The position numbers and the translations under genes were made by a program. Below are positions 22,335-24,703 of a DNA stretch of 24,703 nt, in pieces (the stretch's first letter is position 1; each line of letters starts with the position of its first letter). The notes under the pieces were generated by a model. The model made no database searches. It had not been told where the DNA came from and worked only from the letters and a program-made list of their open reading frames with translations. The DNA is from Methanosarcina sp. UBA293 (GTDB lineage: Archaea > Halobacteriota > Methanosarcinia > Methanosarcinales > Methanosarcinaceae), in the NCBI GenBank assembly GCA_002499445.1, contig DALS01000064.1, forward strand, positions 81,146 to 105,848, given 5' to 3'.

Positions 22335-22949
22335 TTATTTAAGACAATGCTCCAGAGGAGCATGGACCGTATAAAGAAGATCAAGCTTCTTTATTTTTTT
22401 CAACCTATTATAAATTAAAGTCCATACACAATCTTTTTCTCTATTAACTTCGCACATCCCGTCAACAGCTCCTCCACAGGGCCCATTCAGAAGTCCTTTT
22501 GGACACTGCGCCTTAGGACAGAGGCCTCCGAATTCACCAATTGTGCATTCTCCGCACATTATACACTGGTTTGAAAGCAATTTGCCTTTACTCGAACCTC
22601 CAAGAGAGAGCGTATCATTTGAACCGAATACGGGTACCTCCGTTACACTGGCAACCGTTGAAACTCCACTGCCACAGCCCATGACAAGGATACAACGCGC
22701 CTCATTTATCTTTTCATTTTTCTCGACCAAAGAGTCAAAAGACCGGACGCTGCAGGCTGCGGTGGGGAGAGCCCAGCCTACTACGTTTTTTCCGCGTCTT
22801 TCAAGCTGTCTGCACACCTCAAGCACTTCGGGCTCTCCACCAGTCTTCAGTTTTGCAGCACAGACATTGCATCCAATAACGAAGACATCGTCTTCATCTT
22901 TTAATAGGGCTAGGATTTCCTCAAGGGGTTTTGTTGAAGTTATAATCAT
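22335..22949 (-). CDS. Cys-rich MetV-like protein (methylene-THF reductase C-terminal domain)
   Basis: The 204-residue protein resembles the MTHFR_C/MetV family, the zinc- or Fe-S-type subunit that accompanies some methylenetetrahydrofolate reductases. It has 15 Cys: an N-terminal pair C27/C30 (GCNVCAAKL), single Cys at 46, 66 (PTAACSVRS), 86 and 92 (MGCGSGV). A dense C-terminal set follows at 129, 132, 135, 144, 149, 158, 166 and 174 (CIMCGEC, CPKAQCPKG, GPCGG, MCEV, DCVW). The arrangement suggests at least one Fe-S cluster or metal site. The start at 22949 is set by GAGGT on this strand (22954-22958), four bases upstream; the longer frame to 22997 would overlap the previous gene. It lies two bases after the DHPS-like gene's stop, so coupling is likely. 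Its exact reaction is unknown. Confidence 0.85.
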   Translation of the reverse strand: MIITSTKPLEEILALLKDEDDVFVIGCNVCAAKLKTGGEPEVLEVCRQLERRGKNVVGWALPTAACSVRSFDSLVEKNEKINEARCILVMGCGSGVSTVASVTEVPVFGSNDTLSLGGSSKGKLLSNQCIMCGECTIGEFGGLCPKAQCPKGLLNGPCGGAVDGMCEVNREKDCVWTLIYNRLKKIKKLDLLYTVHAPLEHCLK

Positions 22950-22951
22950 AA

Positions 22952-24178
22952 TTACCTCAAATATCGTTGTTTCAGATCCTTCCGATTTGCAATACATTCA
23001 CAGATCATTTCGGCAATAAGTGGAAGAGAACGCGCTTGTCCTTCGAGTTTTTTGGCAAGACGCCTTAGCTGAAGTAGAGTGCCCATTACAAGCACATCAG
23101 TTGTTTCCGTTTCATGTGAGACAGCGTCCCTTGTCAGAGCCGCATCTCCTCCTCGGGCAAGAATCTCCTGTTTTATTATCAAAGCCTCCGTGGTCGTAAG
23201 ATTACGGATTTTCAAAATGAGATGAACGCTTTTATCCTGCATTACTTGTGAGCCTGTTCTGGTTACCCCAAGTTTTCGCATTTCAATGGCTGAATCCTGT
23301 GGGGTCTTTACCTCAACCACAGAGACCTCATACCTGCCCTCTTTTACTATACTTGGCCTACTCCTGATAGCTCCTGAAAACTTTACAACATCAGTGGTCT
23401 CAGGTACATCATGCGTGCGGACAATATGAGCCCCTTTGTAGACTGCAATAGCTGCTGCAGCCAGGCTGCCATAGAGCCTTTCAGTTGCAGGTTTTCCAAG
23501 CACATCTCCTATGAAAGATTTTCTTGAGAGAGCTGCTAGCAAAGGTTTTTCAAAAATTTTAAGTCGTTCAAAATCATCAAGGGTTTCAAAGTCATAGATA
23601 GAAAGTTTTTCTTCGATCCACCTGCCAGATGCAGGATCAAGTATGAGCTTTTCTGGATTTATGCCACCTGCTTCAGCGGACTGTATGATGGAACCAAGGG
23701 ATTCAATAATGGCATCCATCCCAAGGGGATCACCCGGTACCTTATTTGAGGCCATGACAACAGCAGGGCACCCATAATCTGCCACTACTTCAATCATTTT
23801 GGGATCTGCTGTAAAACCAGAAACATCATTTATAATTTGAGCTCCTCTTTTGAGGGCTTCTTCTGCAATTTCAGAGAACATCGTATCCACGGAAATCACA
23901 GCATCCACATTGCCTTCCAGCGCTTTAAGCACCGGCACAATACGTTCAAGTTCCTGCTTCCTGCTAATGGGCTCGGCATGTAACCAGGTTGAACGGGCTC
24001 CTAGATCCAGGAAGGTTGCTCCCTCTTCAACCATTTTTAGAGCCATTTCAAGCGCGGAATCCGGGCTTACTACCGAATTTCCGTAAAAGGACTCGGGGCT
24101 AAAGTTAATAATACCCATTACATGTGCAGGGTATTGATCTCCTACTTTTATACCACATATATCAGTATCAACAACCAT
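22952..24178 (-). CDS. Archaeal dihydropteroate synthase-related protein
   Basis: This 408-residue protein belongs to the archaeal 'dihydropteroate synthase-related' family. Its core carries nearly all DHPS TIM-barrel motifs: GIINFSPESFYG, FLDLGARSTW, AVISVDTM, INDVSGF, LILDPASGRWI, ALSRKSFIGDVLG and VRTHDV. The last 130 or so residues (from about VEVKTPQDSAIEMRKLG) are an added alpha/beta domain that bacterial DHPS lacks. Methanosarcina makes tetrahydrosarcinapterin, so a step joining a pterin to an arylamine, or binding of a methyl-pterin, is plausible but unproved. The start is taken as ATG 24178; an in-frame TTG at 24187 adds three residues, and neither has a clear ribosome site. It is the first gene of a two-gene unit with the MetV-like gene. 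Confidence 0.87.
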   Translation of the reverse strand: MVVDTDICGIKVGDQYPAHVMGIINFSPESFYGNSVVSPDSALEMALKMVEEGATFLDLGARSTWLHAEPISRKQELERIVPVLKALEGNVDAVISVDTMFSEIAEEALKRGAQIINDVSGFTADPKMIEVVADYGCPAVVMASNKVPGDPLGMDAIIESLGSIIQSAEAGGINPEKLILDPASGRWIEEKLSIYDFETLDDFERLKIFEKPLLAALSRKSFIGDVLGKPATERLYGSLAAAAIAVYKGAHIVRTHDVPETTDVVKFSGAIRSRPSIVKEGRYEVSVVEVKTPQDSAIEMRKLGVTRTGSQVMQDKSVHLILKIRNLTTTEALIIKQEILARGGDAALTRDAVSHETETTDVLVMGTLLQLRRLAKKLEGQARSLPLIAEMICECIANRKDLKQRYLR

Positions 24179-24703
24179 TTTTGACAACCAGCTATATAGA
24201 TTGTAAATGAATTAAAATAAGCCGGTGCTTTAATAGACATCGGCAAACAAATCTTGATAGAAACCGGATTCACAGGTTATCCAAAGAGCGGATATTTCAA
24301 TGACAAGTTTTTAAATAGAAGAAATATACTTTATTTTGCATTTTGGATCATTCTATGAAAATCTATTATTGCGCCACCTGAGGTTTTCGGATATGGGGGA
24401 GTTTAATCGATAGGCTATAATCAGAATAAAATAAACTATCGCTTTAGTCATATATTAAATAATATATCCACTGGATTTACAGGTAGATTTATTTAAGTCA
24501 TATTAAGCAAATATTAAGGTTTAAGGTTTACACTTAGTATAATTTTTCCAGTAGTATAGCTTATAATAAACAAAATATATCCAATACCAATAATTATTCG
24601 ATTATTATATTTATTCTGATATTATGTTCAGTTCGATATTATATTCATTTTGATATTATATTTATTTTGATATTATATTCATTTTGATATTATATTTATT
24701 TTG
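24179..24703. other. Right-end AT-rich region without a recognised gene
   Basis: The stretch near 24190-24340 holds the minus-strand promoter of the DHPS-like gene (TTTAAAAA-like box at about 24308-24316). Positions 24389-24401 repeat the 13-mer GGATATGGGGGAG found before cdc48. From 24430 on the sequence is very AT-rich and ends in a 17-bp tandem repeat. No open frame or RNA gene is supported. Confidence 0.6.
24601..24703. repeat. 17-bp AT-rich tandem repeat, at least five to six copies
   Basis: Units begin at 24618, 24635, 24652, 24669 and 24686, with a degenerate one at 24601. The last four alternate exactly between GATATTATATTCATTTT and GATATTATATTTATTTT, giving a 34-bp higher-order period. 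The array is cut by the window edge. Confidence 0.92.

Noticed and set aside
22543..23019. 158-codon plus-strand open frame
   Set aside because: It is antisense to the MetV-like gene and the end of the DHPS-like gene, both of which carry strong family motifs; the frame is Ser/Thr/Pro rich as expected of a shadow.
24601..24703. Possible CRISPR array at the right end
   Set aside because: The repeats are 17 bp, directly adjacent without unique spacers, and very AT-rich; no cas gene is present.
1..24703. tRNA or rRNA genes in the spacers
   Set aside because: I looked for T-arm GGTTCRANNCC-like motifs with matching stems in all spacers and found none; the spacers are too AT-rich for typical tRNA bodies. 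A tRNAscan run would settle this.

Overview
The window looks like a chromosomal segment of a methanogenic archaeon of the genus Methanosarcina. The evidence is archaeal gene content: TiaS, a COG1395-type regulator, archaeal riboflavin synthase, RibL, DUF39 with a NIL-ferredoxin, DUF166, an Mth938-like protein, AlaX, an F420-type flavoprotein and a two-domain Cdc48. AT-rich spacers with TATA boxes, T-rich gene ends, Shine-Dalgarno sites of the GGTGATC type and several TTG/GTG starts fit this. The species cannot be fixed from sequence alone, although the DUF39/NIL pair closely recalls M. acetivorans MA1821/MA1822. I see no insertion sequence, prophage, CRISPR array, rRNA or tRNA.

Layout, left to right. 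Positions 1-4600 hold tiaS (minus), diverging from a COG1395-type HTH regulator, then two small helical proteins, a pyridoxamine-phosphate-oxidase-like flavoprotein (minus), and a small winged-helix regulator whose upstream region carries two strong inverted repeats. Positions 4600-8160 hold a Cdc48/VAT AAA ATPase preceded by unusual iterated G-tract repeats, and an HTH-CBS regulator preceded by three tightly packed palindromes. Positions 8300-12320 form a metabolic cluster: class V aminotransferase, riboflavin synthase (ribC), lumazine synthase (ribH) and an AspC-like aminotransferase on plus, with the FAD synthase ribL converging on minus. Positions 12690-15920 hold the protein-bound-sulfur homocysteine pathway pair (DUF39-CBS and NIL-ferredoxin), a long pyrimidine tract, and a DUF166 protein with a cysteine cluster.

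Positions 16100-19110 hold an Mth938-like protein converging on an MscS channel across a nested inverted repeat, then a long coiled-coil protein. Positions 19310-22240 hold AlaX, an F420-dependent G6PDH-family-like oxidoreductase and a membrane CTP-dependent lipid kinase homologue. Positions 22335-24180 hold a minus-strand pair: a dihydropteroate-synthase-like protein followed almost without gap by a cysteine-rich protein resembling the C-terminal domain of methylenetetrahydrofolate reductase (MetV). The right end is AT-rich and finishes in a 17-bp tandem repeat cut by the window edge.

Functional themes: flavin synthesis (RibC, RibH, RibL) is close to flavin or F420 users; aspartate/amino-acid transamination is next to homocysteine synthesis from aspartate semialdehyde; and there are several one-gene regulators with palindromic upstream sites that suggest autoregulation. 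The most promising leads are the DHPS-like/MetV-like operon, the palindrome arrays at 4186-4281 and 7539-7590, and the repeated G-tract elements in front of cdc48.
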